Shown: positions 15,207 through 24,904 of the stretch, in pieces
How positions within the stretch are numbered: position 1 is the first letter of the stretch
Layout: each line of letters starts with the position of its first letter
Source: Vulcanimicrobium winogradskyi
GTDB taxonomy: Bacteria; Vulcanimicrobiota; Vulcanimicrobiia; Vulcanimicrobiales; Vulcanimicrobiaceae
DNA: 64,000 bases
Direction of reading: 5' to 3'
Assembly: GCA_003134965.1 (NCBI GenBank)
Contig: PLDA01000002.1
Coordinates: 1,302,001-1,366,000 of the forward strand
The notes under the pieces: generated by a model
Seen by the model: only the letters and a program-made list of their open reading frames with translations
Told to the model about the DNA's origin: nothing
The model's database searches: none
Position numbers and translations under genes: made by a program

Positions 15207-18200
15207 TGCGCCTGACGCAGCTTTTCGTCAACCGGCCGCCGCTGGTCTTCGTGGCGATCGCGCTGGTGACGCTGATCGGAATATTCTCGCTGTCGACGCT
15301 CGTCCAGCAGAACTTCCCCAACATCGACTTCCCGACGATCAACGTCAGCGTCGGCTATCCCGGCGCGCCGCCGTCGGAGCTGCGCGACGCCGTCGTGCGC
15401 CCGATCGAAGACGCGATCGCGGGCGCGCCGAACCTCGACCACATCAACACCTCGATCCAGCAGAACCAAGCCTCGATCTCCGCGACGTTCACCCTCGACT
15501 CCGATCAGACCACCGATCTCGTGCAGGTGCAGAACCGCGTGCAGACGGCGCGCGCGGCACTGCCCGCCGACCTGCCGGCGCCGTCGATCCGCACCTTCGA
15601 TCCTGCGCAGGCGACGGTCGTGACGCTCGCGCTCACCTCGAATACGCTGAGCAGCGCCGGGCTCTCCGCGATCGTCACCGACAAGATCATCCCGGCGCTC
15701 GAACAGGTCGGCGGCATCTCGAACGTCGGTGCGAGCGGGACGGTCACGCCGGCACTGGAGGTGACGGTCGATCCGAACGCGCTGGCCGCGTTCGGCTTCA
15801 CCGCGAACGATGTCGTCAGCGCGATCCAGTCGAACAACGTGCGCGCGCCGGGCGGCATCGCGTACCTCGGCAACCGCGAGACGTCGATCGACGTGCGCGG
15901 CGACGTGCAGACGCCGCAGTCGGTCGCGAGCCTGCTGATCTCCGGTTCGACGTCGGTGCTGCGCGGCGTGACCTCTCCCTCGGGGACGGTCACCCAGAAG
16001 TACACCGGAACGAACGGAACCACGAACCAGGCGCTCGCGTTATCGGCGGGCGCGACGTCGGGCGCCGGCGGCACGGCGACGAACCCGTTCTCGACCGCGC
16101 CGCGTTTGCCGCGCGTCGGCGACGTCGCGGCGGTGACCGATTGGTACCAGCCCAAGCGCACCGCCTCGTACGTCGACGCGCGCCCGGCGATCACGCTCAA
16201 CGTGCAGAAGGCGACCGGCGCGAGCGAAGTGACCGCCTCGCGGGCCGTGCTGGCCGCGCTCCCGGCGATCGAAGCGCAATTCCCCGACATCGCGTTCCGG
16301 GTGCTCAACGTGCAGGCGGACTTCACCGAGCAGCAGCTCTGGGGCGTCCTGCAGACGCTGATCGAGGGGATCGTCTTCACCGGTGTCGCGATGCTGTTCT
16401 TCTTGCGGTCGTGGCGCAACGCGCTGGTGGTGATGATCGCGATCCCCACCTCGCTGTTCGTGACGTTCTTCGTCATGAAGCTGTTCAACTACACGATCGA
16501 CACCGTCTCGCTGCTCGCGATGACGCTGATCATCGGGATCCTGGTCGACGACTCGATCGTCGTGCTGGAGAACATCGGGCGGCACTTCGAGGACGGTGAG
16601 GCGCCGCGCACCGCGGCGATCCTGGGGCGCAGCGAGATCGGGGCCGCGGCGATCGTCATCACGCTGGTCGACGTCGTGGTGTTCTTGCCGATCGCGTTCC
16701 TGCCCGGGCAGACCGGCCGGTTCCTCAGCGAGTTCGGCGTGGTCGTCGTGATCGCGACGCTGACCTCGCTGGCGGTTTCGTTCACGATCACTCCGGCGCT
16801 CACCGGCAACTGGTCGCTGCTCTCACGCTGGCGTCCGCCGCGCTTCATCGACGCGTTCAGCCGCGGCTTCGCGCGGCTCCGCTCGTTTTACGCCGAGCGC
16901 GTCCTGGCCGCGGCGCTGCGTCATCGCGTGCTCGTGCTCGCGTTCGCAGCCGTGCTGACCGCCGGCGCGATCGCGCTGATCCCGCTGGGCTTCATCGGCT
17001 TCGAGTTCATCCCGGCCGTCGACCGCGGCGAACTCTTCGTGACGGTGCAGTTCCCGACCGGGACGCCGCTCACCACCACCGACGCGGCGATCCGCACCGT
17101 CTCGAGCCGGTTCCTCGAGTTGCCCGACGTCCAGCGCATCACCTCGACCTCGGGGACGAGCCAGGCGGGCTTCGGCGGCGGCGTCGCGCTCGGCTCGACC
17201 GGCCAATTGCGCGTCTTCCTCGATCAGAACCGCAAGCACTCGACCGTCGAGATCGCGCGGATGATGACGGGCCTGGGGCACAAACTCGTCCCCGACGCCC
17301 GGGTCATCGCCGTCCCCGCTACCGGCACGCGCGGCGGCAATGCGCAGCCGATCGACGTGACGGTGACCTCGACCCGCGGTGAGCCGGATGCCTACGCCGG
17401 CGCGGTGCTGGGGGCGCTCGAGGATACGCCGGGTACCGCGAACGTCAACAGCTCGGCGCTGCAGTACTCGCCGCAGATCGACATTCAATTCGATCGCGAT
17501 CGCGCGCGCGCGCTGAACGTCGACATCGGTTCGGCGTCACAAGCCGTTCGGGCGGCGTTCGGCGGGACGCTGGCGACCCAGTTCGACACCAACAACGGCG
17601 CGAAGTACGTGCAAGTTCTCTATCCGCGCGCGGACCAGACCAGCCTGCGAACGCTGCGCGCGATCGCGCTGCGCTCGCGCAGGGGGACGATCGTCCACCT
17701 CGGCGACATCGCGGTGCTGCAGAACGCGCCCGCCCAAGCGCTGATCACGCGGGTCAACCGCCAGACGGTGATCCACATCGGCGCGAACGTGCAGCCCGGC
17801 GTCGCGCAGACGAACGTGCAGCGCGCGTTCATGCAGCGCGTGAAAGCGCTCAACCTGCCGAACACGGTGGTCGTCGGCGCGGCGGCCGGCGGCAACCAGC
17901 AGAACATCGCGCAGACCGTCAACGGGCTGGGGACGGCCCTGATCCTCTCGTTCGCCCTGGTCTATCTGCTGATGGTGGCGCTCTATAACGCCTACCGCGC
18001 CCCGCTGGTGATCATGTTCTCGATCCCGGTCGCGGCGATCGGCGCGTTCGGCGCGCTGGCCCTCACCGGCCAGACGCTCAACCTGTTCTCGCTCATCGGC
18101 GTCATCATGCTGGTCGGACTCGTCAGCAAGAACGGGATCCTGCTGGTCGACTTCGCGATCCTCAAAGTCGAGGCCGGACTCGACAAGCTCAGCGCGATTC

Positions 18201-18478
18201 AGCAATCCGCGCGCGAGCGCTTCCGCCCCATCGTGATGACCACGGTCTCGATGATCGCCGGGATGTCGCCCCTGGCGCTCGCCCTCGATCCGGGCTCGGC
18301 GGCGAAGCGTTCGCTCGGAACCGTCGTGATCGGCGGGCTCATCAGCTCGCTGCTGCTCACGCTCGTCGTCATTCCGATCGTCTATCTCTGGATCGCTCCG
18401 GGCCCGCCCAAGAAGGTCGAGCAGCATCGGCCGGCCGGCGACGGCGTCCCGGTCCCCGTCCCGGTGGAGTCGCACTGA
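15206..18478 (+). CDS. RND multidrug efflux pump subunit, first of two
   Basis: The 1090-aa protein is a full-length HAE1-type RND transporter with 12 predicted membrane spans and two periplasmic loops. The proton-relay motif in TM4 is intact (LIIGILVDDSIVVLENI, paired Asp). Its ATG overlaps the stop of the adaptor gene and its stop overlaps the start of the second pump gene, so all three are translationally coupled. The Ser/Thr/Gly-rich insertion of about 60 residues in the first periplasmic loop (encoded near 15950-16100) is longer than in its neighbour. Drug or metabolite substrates cannot be read from sequence. Confidence 0.92.
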   Translation: MRLTQLFVNRPPLVFVAIALVTLIGIFSLSTLVQQNFPNIDFPTINVSVGYPGAPPSELRDAVVRPIEDAIAGAPNLDHINTSIQQNQASISATFTLDSDQTTDLVQVQNRVQTARAALPADLPAPSIRTFDPAQATVVTLALTSNTLSSAGLSAIVTDKIIPALEQVGGISNVGASGTVTPALEVTVDPNALAAFGFTANDVVSAIQSNNVRAPGGIAYLGNRETSIDVRGDVQTPQSVASLLISGSTSVLRGVTSPSGTVTQKYTGTNGTTNQALALSAGATSGAGGTATNPFSTAPRLPRVGDVAAVTDWYQPKRTASYVDARPAITLNVQKATGASEVTASRAVLAALPAIEAQFPDIAFRVLNVQADFTEQQLWGVLQTLIEGIVFTGVAMLFFLRSWRNALVVMIAIPTSLFVTFFVMKLFNYTIDTVSLLAMTLIIGILVDDSIVVLENIGRHFEDGEAPRTAAILGRSEIGAAAIVITLVDVVVFLPIAFLPGQTGRFLSEFGVVVVIATLTSLAVSFTITPALTGNWSLLSRWRPPRFIDAFSRGFARLRSFYAERVLAAALRHRVLVLAFAAVLTAGAIALIPLGFIGFEFIPAVDRGELFVTVQFPTGTPLTTTDAAIRTVSSRFLELPDVQRITSTSGTSQAGFGGGVALGSTGQLRVFLDQNRKHSTVEIARMMTGLGHKLVPDARVIAVPATGTRGGNAQPIDVTVTSTRGEPDAYAGAVLGALEDTPGTANVNSSALQYSPQIDIQFDRDRARALNVDIGSASQAVRAAFGGTLATQFDTNNGAKYVQVLYPRADQTSLRTLRAIALRSRRGTIVHLGDIAVLQNAPAQALITRVNRQTVIHIGANVQPGVAQTNVQRAFMQRVKALNLPNTVVVGAAAGGNQQNIAQTVNGLGTALILSFALVYLLMVALYNAYRAPLVIMFSIPVAAIGAFGALALTGQTLNLFSLIGVIMLVGLVSKNGILLVDFAILKVEAGLDKLSAIQQSARERFRPIVMTTVSMIAGMSPLALALDPGSAAKRSLGTVVIGGLISSLLLTLVVIPIVYLWIAPGPPKKVEQHRPAGDGVPVPVPVESH

Positions 18479-21400
18479 TGTCGCTCACGCGATTGTTCGT
18501 GGAGCGGCCGACGCTGGTGACGGTCTTTCTCGCGTTGGTCCTGCTGGCCGGTGCGATCGCCGGTTCGACGCTGGTGCAGCAGCAGTTTCCGAACGCCGAC
18601 GTGCCGTCGATTCAGGTGCTGGTCAGCTATCCGGGCGCGTCGACCACCGAGATGCGCGACGCGATCGTACGCCCGCTCGAAGACCAGCTTGCCGGATCGC
18701 CCGACCTCGACCATCTCGAGACGTCGATCCAACCCGGCCAAGCCTCGGTCGTGGCCGTCTTCGCGCTGACGTCAAACCAGAACAACGACTTGGTGCAGGT
18801 ACAAGGGCGCGTGCAGAACGCGCAGCGTTCGCTGCCCAACGACGTCACGACGCCGCAGATCGCGATCTACAATCCGAGCCAGGCCGTCGTCGTCTCGCTG
18901 GTGCTGCGCTCGCGCGGCCTCTCGGTCGGCGACCTCTCGTCGCTGACGATCAACAAGATCGTTCCCCAGCTCGATCAGGTCGCGGGCGTCTCGTTCGTTC
19001 AGGAGAACGGAACGGTGACGCCGTCGATCCAGGTGAACGTCGACCCGCGGCAGCTCACCGCCTCGGGCTTCACCTTGACCGACGTCATCAGCACGATCAC
19101 CAGCAACAACGTTCGCTCGCCGGGCGGGATTCTCTACTCGCCCAATCGCGAGACGAACCTCGACGTGCGCGGCGACATCCAAAACGTTGCCACCGTCGCC
19201 GGCTTGCTGCTCAGCAGCGGCGGCGCGGCCACGTCGACGGCGACGAATCCGTGGACGACCCAGCCGCGCTTGTTCCGGATCGCCGACGTCGCGAACGTCC
19301 GCGACACCTTCGAGACGCAGCGCGTCTACGCGTACTCCAACGGCGAACCGTGCATCACGCTCGACGTCCAGAAGTCGGCCGGTACCAGCGAGGTCGAAAC
19401 CTCGCGCAACGTGCTGGCCGCGCTCCCCGCGCTGCGCCGCACCTATCCCGACGTGCAGTTCGGCGTGCTCAACGTCCAGTCGACCTACACCGAGCAGCAG
19501 CTCGTCGGCGTCGTGCGGACGCTGATCGAGGCGATCGTCTTCACCGGGATCGTGATGCTGCTCTTCCTGCGGTCGTGGCGCAACGCGCTGGTCGTCATGA
19601 TCGCGATCCCGTCCTCGCTGCTGGTGACTCTCGCCACGATGAAGCTCGCGCACTTCACCCTCGACACGGTCTCGCTGCTGGCGATGACGCTGATCATCGG
19701 GATCCTCGTCGACGACTCGATCGTCGTGCTGGAGAACGTCGAACGCCATTTCGAGCGTGGTGAGCCGCCGACCGAGGCCGCGGTCACCGGGCGCAGCGAG
19801 ATCGGCGTCGCCGCGATCGTCATCACGCTCGTGGACGTCGTCGTGTTCTTGCCGATCTCGTTCCTGCCGGGTTCGGTCGGGCTGTTCATGCGCGAATTCG
19901 GGTTGGTCGTGACCGTCGCGACGCTGACCTCGCTGTTCGTCTCGTTCACGGTGACGCCGACGCTCGCCGGCCGCTGGGCGCTGCTTTCGCGCTGGCGGCC
20001 GTGGGGAATCATCGACGCGTTCACCGAGCGCTTCGAGGCGGTGCGTGAAGCGTACGTGGAGCGGCTGCTGACGTGGGGGCTCGATCACGGCCGCACCGTC
20101 GCTCTCGTCTCCGCGCTCTCGCTCGTCTTTGCGCTGGCGCTGATCCCGCTCGGACTGGTCGGCTTCGAGTACATCCCGCCGGTCGACCGCGGCGAGCTGT
20201 ACCTGACCGTGACGTACCCTAGCGGCACGCCGCTCGAGACGACGCGCCGCGGAACCCTCGCGATCGAAGGGATCGTCGATCAGGTCGACGATCTGCGGTC
20301 CGAGTCGTCGACCGCAGGTGCGTACCTGGGACAGCTCTCCGGCTACATCAACAATCCCGCGGTCGGTCAGATCGACGTGTATCTCAAGGACGGGCGCGCG
20401 CATTCGACGGCGTACTGGGTCGCGCAGCTGCAATCGCAGGCGCAGCGCGTGGTTCCGCTCGCGAAAGTGGTCGCGGTTCCGGCGACCGACATCTCGGGCG
20501 GAAACGCGCAGCCGATCGACGAGGTGATCTCGAGCGTCGACGGTCACCCGGAGCCGTACGCGCCGAAGATCGCTGCCGCACTCGCCGCGACGCCCGGCGC
20601 GATCGACGTCACGACCTCGGGCGTGGCCGACGCGCCGCAGGTGGCGGTGGAATTCAACCGCGAGCGCGCGCGCGCGCTCGATGCGAGCATCGGCACCGCC
20701 TCGACCGCGATCCGCGCCGCGTTCGCCGGCGACCTGGCAACGCAGTTCACCGGCCAAGACGGGCTCAAGAACGTCCTGGTGACGTATCCGCAAACCGCGC
20801 AGACCTCGCTCGCCGCGATCGAGGCGATCCCGATTCGTGCTGCAAACGGCTCGATCGTCCGCGTCGGCGACATCGCGCACCTCGTTCAGGCCCCGGCGCC
20901 GCCGATGATCGAGCGCATCAACCGGCAGAGCGTGATCTATGCCGGCGCAGACCTTGCACCGGGCGCGAAACTCTCGAACGTCCAGCGTGCCTTCGCGCAG
21001 CGGCTCGCCGCATTGCAGCTCCCGGCAACCGTCACGGTCGCGGCCGCGGCCGGCGGCAACGAACAGCAGGTCAGCGCCACCGTCAAAGGGATGACGATCG
21101 CGCTGCTGCTCTCGATCGTGCTGGTCTACCTGCTGATGGTCGCGCTCTACAACAGCTACCGGACGCCGTTCATCATCATGTTCGCGGTGCCGGTCGCGGT
21201 CGTCGGAGCGCTGGGATCGCTCGCGCTCACCGGCCAGACGCTGAACCTGTTCTCCCTGATCGGGTCGGTGCTGTTGATCGGGCTCGTCACCAAGAACGGG
21301 ATCCTGCTGGTCGACTTCGCGAACCGGCGCCGAAACGCAGGCCTCGATCGCATCGCCGCGATCCGCGACGCGGCGCACGAACGGTTCCGTCCGATCATCA

Positions 21401-21648
21401 TGACGACGGCCGCGATGATCGCCGGGATGCTTCCGCTTGCGCTCGCGCTCGATCCCGGGGCGCAAGCGGAGCGTTCGCTCGGCACGGTCGTGATCGGCGG
21501 ACTCGCCAGCTCGCTGCTGCTCACTCTGGTCCTGGTCCCGATCGTCTACGTCGCGCTCGCCCCGAAGCGAGAGCCGGCTCCCGTGCGCGGCGACGGCCCG
21601 TTCGCGCCCGTCACCGAACCGCCGCTCTTCGACGCGCCGACGCACTGA
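18478..21648 (+). CDS. RND multidrug efflux pump subunit, second of two
   Basis: The 1056-aa protein is a second HAE1-type RND transporter, clearly paralogous to its upstream neighbour throughout, again with the intact TM4 motif (LIIGILVDDSIVVLENV). One adaptor followed by two different pumps is the gene layout of MdtABC, where MdtB and MdtC form a mixed trimer; a heteromeric pump is therefore a reasonable inference. The acyltransferase gene starts 5 bp downstream and may belong to the same transcript. Confidence 0.92.
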   Translation: MSLTRLFVERPTLVTVFLALVLLAGAIAGSTLVQQQFPNADVPSIQVLVSYPGASTTEMRDAIVRPLEDQLAGSPDLDHLETSIQPGQASVVAVFALTSNQNNDLVQVQGRVQNAQRSLPNDVTTPQIAIYNPSQAVVVSLVLRSRGLSVGDLSSLTINKIVPQLDQVAGVSFVQENGTVTPSIQVNVDPRQLTASGFTLTDVISTITSNNVRSPGGILYSPNRETNLDVRGDIQNVATVAGLLLSSGGAATSTATNPWTTQPRLFRIADVANVRDTFETQRVYAYSNGEPCITLDVQKSAGTSEVETSRNVLAALPALRRTYPDVQFGVLNVQSTYTEQQLVGVVRTLIEAIVFTGIVMLLFLRSWRNALVVMIAIPSSLLVTLATMKLAHFTLDTVSLLAMTLIIGILVDDSIVVLENVERHFERGEPPTEAAVTGRSEIGVAAIVITLVDVVVFLPISFLPGSVGLFMREFGLVVTVATLTSLFVSFTVTPTLAGRWALLSRWRPWGIIDAFTERFEAVREAYVERLLTWGLDHGRTVALVSALSLVFALALIPLGLVGFEYIPPVDRGELYLTVTYPSGTPLETTRRGTLAIEGIVDQVDDLRSESSTAGAYLGQLSGYINNPAVGQIDVYLKDGRAHSTAYWVAQLQSQAQRVVPLAKVVAVPATDISGGNAQPIDEVISSVDGHPEPYAPKIAAALAATPGAIDVTTSGVADAPQVAVEFNRERARALDASIGTASTAIRAAFAGDLATQFTGQDGLKNVLVTYPQTAQTSLAAIEAIPIRAANGSIVRVGDIAHLVQAPAPPMIERINRQSVIYAGADLAPGAKLSNVQRAFAQRLAALQLPATVTVAAAAGGNEQQVSATVKGMTIALLLSIVLVYLLMVALYNSYRTPFIIMFAVPVAVVGALGSLALTGQTLNLFSLIGSVLLIGLVTKNGILLVDFANRRRNAGLDRIAAIRDAAHERFRPIIMTTAAMIAGMLPLALALDPGAQAERSLGTVVIGGLASSLLLTLVLVPIVYVALAPKREPAPVRGDGPFAPVTEPPLFDAPTH

Positions 21649-21653
21649 TCGCT

Positions 21654-22811
21654 GTGGTGTCGCGAACGGTTCGCATCGCGTACGCGGACGCGCTTCGTGC
21701 GCTCGCGATCTTCGCCGTCTTCCTGCACCACATGTTCCAGCAGACGCGGCTGGCGGCGAAGGCGCCGGAGGCCGCGGTTTTCGGCTACTGGGGCGTCGAC
21801 TGCTTCTTCGTACTGACGGGCTTCCTGCTCTGCGGTCCGTACCTGCGCGCGATCGCCGACGGCACGCCGTTGCCGGGCTGGCGGCAGTTCGCCGCGCGGC
21901 GTTTCTTGCGAATCTATCCGTTGTACTTCGTGTGCTTGGTTCTCAGCATCGCGGACCTTTCGGTGCACGCGCAGGCACCGTCGTTCCTCGACATCGGTGC
22001 GCACCTGACGATGCTGCACGGGTTTGTCGTGCCGTATGTCACGCAGATCAACGGTCCGCTGTGGACGATGGCGGTCGACGCGCAGTTTTATGTGCTCATG
22101 CCGATCGTGTTTTTCGGCTTGAGCGCGCTCGTCCGGACTCGGTCGGCTGCCGTGCGCGTCCGGTACATCTGGCTCTTCTTGGCGGTGATGTGCTGCGTGA
22201 GCGTGCTCGAACGGTTCGCATCGATCTCCGTCCTGACGAACACCGGAACGGCGACGTGGGACGCCGACGCGGTCTATGCGCGAAACGTCGTCGGCATGGG
22301 CACCAACTTCGCGATCGGTGCGGCGCTTGCGTTTCTGTCGATCCGCCGCCCGAAGCCCGGGCGGCCGAAAGCGTGGTACGCGGCCGCTGTCGTCCTCGGC
22401 GTAGTTTTCATCGCTTTGCAAATGACGTCGCTCGGCGTTGACACGACACGCCCCGTGCTGAGCATCGGAACGTACGGCCTGATCGACATTCTCGGCGCGT
22501 GCTCGGCGGGTTTGCTCTTGTACGGCCTGACGAGGGGTGGCTGGACGAAGCTCGATGCCGTGGTGAACACGCGATTCGTGGCGGGGTTGGCCGCCCTCGC
22601 ATACGCGGTCTACCTCTTTCAGGAGCCGCTCATCAACCACGTCGTATCGTTCTATTACGGGCCGCTCGGAAACCCGGTGGTGACGCTGGGCTTAGGCGTG
22701 GTCTCGCTCCTGGTCGTGTACTGTGTCGCCATTCCGATGCATCGCTTCGTCGAGCAGCCGTTCCTCGATATGCGCGAGCACCACCGCGACATCGTCCCGA
22801 CCCTGCCCTGA
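21654..22811 (+). CDS. acyltransferase family 3 membrane protein
   Basis: The 385-aa product has about ten membrane spans and the acyltransferase-3 (OafA/NodX-like) signature: RIAYADALRALAIFAVFLHH with the conserved His-His/Arg region in TM1, then GYWGVDCFFVLTGFLL and RRFLRIYPLYF. Members transfer acetyl or other acyl groups to sugars of surface polysaccharides or lipids. The start is GTG 21654, just after the second RND gene; whether this reflects a real functional link is unclear. Confidence 0.85.
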   Translation: MVSRTVRIAYADALRALAIFAVFLHHMFQQTRLAAKAPEAAVFGYWGVDCFFVLTGFLLCGPYLRAIADGTPLPGWRQFAARRFLRIYPLYFVCLVLSIADLSVHAQAPSFLDIGAHLTMLHGFVVPYVTQINGPLWTMAVDAQFYVLMPIVFFGLSALVRTRSAAVRVRYIWLFLAVMCCVSVLERFASISVLTNTGTATWDADAVYARNVVGMGTNFAIGAALAFLSIRRPKPGRPKAWYAAAVVLGVVFIALQMTSLGVDTTRPVLSIGTYGLIDILGACSAGLLLYGLTRGGWTKLDAVVNTRFVAGLAALAYAVYLFQEPLINHVVSFYYGPLGNPVVTLGLGVVSLLVVYCVAIPMHRFVEQPFLDMREHHRDIVPTLP

Positions 22812-22818
22812 CGCGCGC

Positions 22819-23274
22819 TCAGGCCGGCTTGAAGACCATCAGCACGACGATCGCGAGGATGACGATTCCGAGGATCGCCGAGAAAACGGCGCCGCGTTTC
22901 GCCGCCGCCGCTGCCTCGGGCGAATCCGGCCCGTGCGCCTCGATCGCCTGAATCTCTCGCGCGAGGCTCGGGGTGTATCCGAGATAACCCAGCAGCACCG
23001 CGAGCGCCCAGAGTGCCATCGCCCATGCAATCCAGCGCGTGCTGAAGCTATAACCGGCGATCCAAACCATCGCCGCCCCGGTGGGGAGCAGCAGCAAGTA
23101 CGCGGGGTTTGCGATCCGGTCGTCGATGAGCTTCACGCCGCGCAGCGCAATCGGCGCGAACGCAGGGTACTTCCGCGCTCGGAAGATCCACACGCCATAC
23201 GTGAAGTTCGCTCCGACCGCCGCGATCGCGAGCAGGATGTGGAGCAGCTTGAGCGCGAGGTAGGCGTAGCTCAT
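22819..23274 (-). CDS. DUF2269 integral membrane protein
   Basis: The 151-aa protein has four hydrophobic helices and the DUF2269 layout: an N-terminal KLLHILLAIAAVGANFTYGVW with a conserved His, a basic loop, and a C-terminal LGIVILAIVVLMVFKP. The family is widespread and of unknown function. It is convergent with the acyltransferase gene (8 bp apart) and lies downstream of the tartrate cluster on the same strand, with a 35-bp gap to the ABC permease stop. Confidence 0.75.
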   Translation of the reverse strand: MSYAYLALKLLHILLAIAAVGANFTYGVWIFRARKYPAFAPIALRGVKLIDDRIANPAYLLLLPTGAAMVWIAGYSFSTRWIAWAMALWALAVLLGYLGYTPSLAREIQAIEAHGPDSPEAAAAAKRGAVFSAILGIVILAIVVLMVFKPA

Positions 23275-23309
23275 GGGAGGCTCCTTCGTCCCCGTATCCT
23301 ACTCGGGGC

Positions 23310-24107
23310 CTAGCGCTTCATCCCCCAGCGGACGACGGTCCGGGATTCGACCGCGCTGAACAGCCCCTCGACGAGGATTCCGAGCACCGAGATCACCACC
23401 AGGCCGGCGAAGATCTGCGGCGTCTGCAGATAGTAGCGCGCGGTGTTGATGTACCAGCCCAGACCGCCTTGCGAGCCTGCTACGCCGAAGACGAGCTCGG
23501 CGGCGACGACGGTGCGCCAGCCGAACGCCCAGGCGGTCTTGAGGCCGGTGAGGATGTACGGCATCGCGGCGGGGAGCAGCACGTCGACGACCAGCCGCGG
23601 GCCGCGCAGGCCGAGATTTCGCGCGACCATCTGCGTCGTCGCGCTGATCGTGCGGAAGCCGGTGTCGGTGTTGATCGCGACCGGCCAGATCGTCGCCAGC
23701 GTCACGATAAAGATGATCGAGCGATCGCTCAGCCCGAACCAGATGATCGCCAGCGGCAGGATCGCGATCGCCGGGAGCGGGTTGAGCACTGCCGTCAGCA
23801 CCGCCAGCAGGTCGCGCCCGACCGAGGAGAACACTGCCAGCGACGCCAGCGCGAACCCGATCAGCGCGCCGATCAGCAGCCCGGTCAACAGCGTTTGCAG
23901 CGTGTGCAGCGTCGCGGCGGGGATCTTCCCGTTCGCCACGTCGGTCCACAGCTGGTTCGCGACATCGAGCGGTGAACCGACGAGCAGCGCGGAGACGTGC
24001 GAGAACGACACGTACGCCTGCCAGATCGACAGCAGCACCACGATGACGATCGCGTACCGCAGCGGGGCCGGCAGCCGCAGCCAGGGATCGTGGACGCGAG
24101 CCCTCAT
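23310..24107 (-). CDS. ABC transporter permease, NitT/TauT type
   Basis: The 265-aa inner-membrane protein has six spans and the BPD-type permease loop (NLGLRGPRLVVDVLLPAAMPYILTGLKTAWAF) that docks on the ATPase. The family imports sulfonates, nitrate, taurine or other small organic anions. Its ATG overlaps the stop of the ATPase gene by 4 bp. As the last gene of a run that contains tartrate dehydratase and tartrate dehydrogenase, it is the likely membrane part of a tartrate or related hydroxyacid importer; this substrate is inferred only from context. Confidence 0.88.
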   Translation of the reverse strand: MRARVHDPWLRLPAPLRYAIVIVVLLSIWQAYVSFSHVSALLVGSPLDVANQLWTDVANGKIPAATLHTLQTLLTGLLIGALIGFALASLAVFSSVGRDLLAVLTAVLNPLPAIAILPLAIIWFGLSDRSIIFIVTLATIWPVAINTDTGFRTISATTQMVARNLGLRGPRLVVDVLLPAAMPYILTGLKTAWAFGWRTVVAAELVFGVAGSQGGLGWYINTARYYLQTPQIFAGLVVISVLGILVEGLFSAVESRTVVRWGMKR

Positions 24108-24904
24108 TCGACCGCCGTTTGGACCGAGCGGTGCGCGGAGTCGGGCGTGATCAGCAGCGAGCGCAAGTGGTGCGAGAGGCGCAGGAACTCCGGCGTGTCC
24201 ATGTCCTGCGCGGCCGACGTGTCGACGGTCTCGACGATGCGGGCCGGCGTCGTCGACATCACCGCGACGTGATGGCCGAGAAACACGGCTTCTTGGATCG
24301 AGTGCGTCACCAGCACGATCGTCACGCCGGTCTCGCGCCAGATCGCGTTGAGGTCGAGCTGCAGTTGCGAGCGCGTGATCGCGTCGAGGGCGCCGAACGG
24401 CTCGTCCATCAGCAGGATGCGCGGTTCGAGCGCCAGCGCGCGTGCGATCGCGCCGCGTTGCTTCATCCCGCCCGAGAGCTGGTGCGGGTACTTGTCGCCC
24501 GCAGCCTCGATCCCCACCAGCCGCAGCATCGCACGCGCGCGTTCGCGCGCGGCCTCGCCGCGCATCTCCTTCGCGACGCCGAGCGCGTAGACGACGTTGT
24601 CCAGCACCGTCCGCCACGCGAAGAGCTGATCGAAATCCTGGAACACGACGGTGCGATCCGGACCGGGTTCGCCGATCGGCACGCCGTCGAGGCGAATGCT
24701 GCCGGCAGTCGGGTGCAGAAAACCAGCGATCGCTTTGAGCAGCGTCGTCTTGCCGCAGCCCGAAGGCCCGATCAGCACGAACTTCTCACCGCGCCGCACC
24801 ACGAAGTCGGCGGAATCAACCGCGCGAAATCCGTCGTACTCGATCGCGACGCCCGCGCCGACGACCAGTGGCTCGCCGATCACGGGTTCCGTCACGCGGC
24901 GCAC
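24104..24904 (-). CDS. ABC transporter ATP-binding protein, NitT/TauT type
   Basis: The 266-aa cytosolic ATPase has Walker A GPSGCGKT (residues 46-53), signature LSGGMKQR, Walker B ILLMDEP and the His switch (LVTHSIQEA), all intact. It matches the SsuB/TauB group. Its start overlaps the 3' end of the D-tartrate dehydratase gene by 13 bp and its stop overlaps the permease start, so it is part of the tartrate operon. Confidence 0.9.
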   Translation of the reverse strand: MRRVTEPVIGEPLVVGAGVAIEYDGFRAVDSADFVVRRGEKFVLIGPSGCGKTTLLKAIAGFLHPTAGSIRLDGVPIGEPGPDRTVVFQDFDQLFAWRTVLDNVVYALGVAKEMRGEAARERARAMLRLVGIEAAGDKYPHQLSGGMKQRGAIARALALEPRILLMDEPFGALDAITRSQLQLDLNAIWRETGVTIVLVTHSIQEAVFLGHHVAVMSTTPARIVETVDTSAAQDMDTPEFLRLSHHLRSLLITPDSAHRSVQTAVE

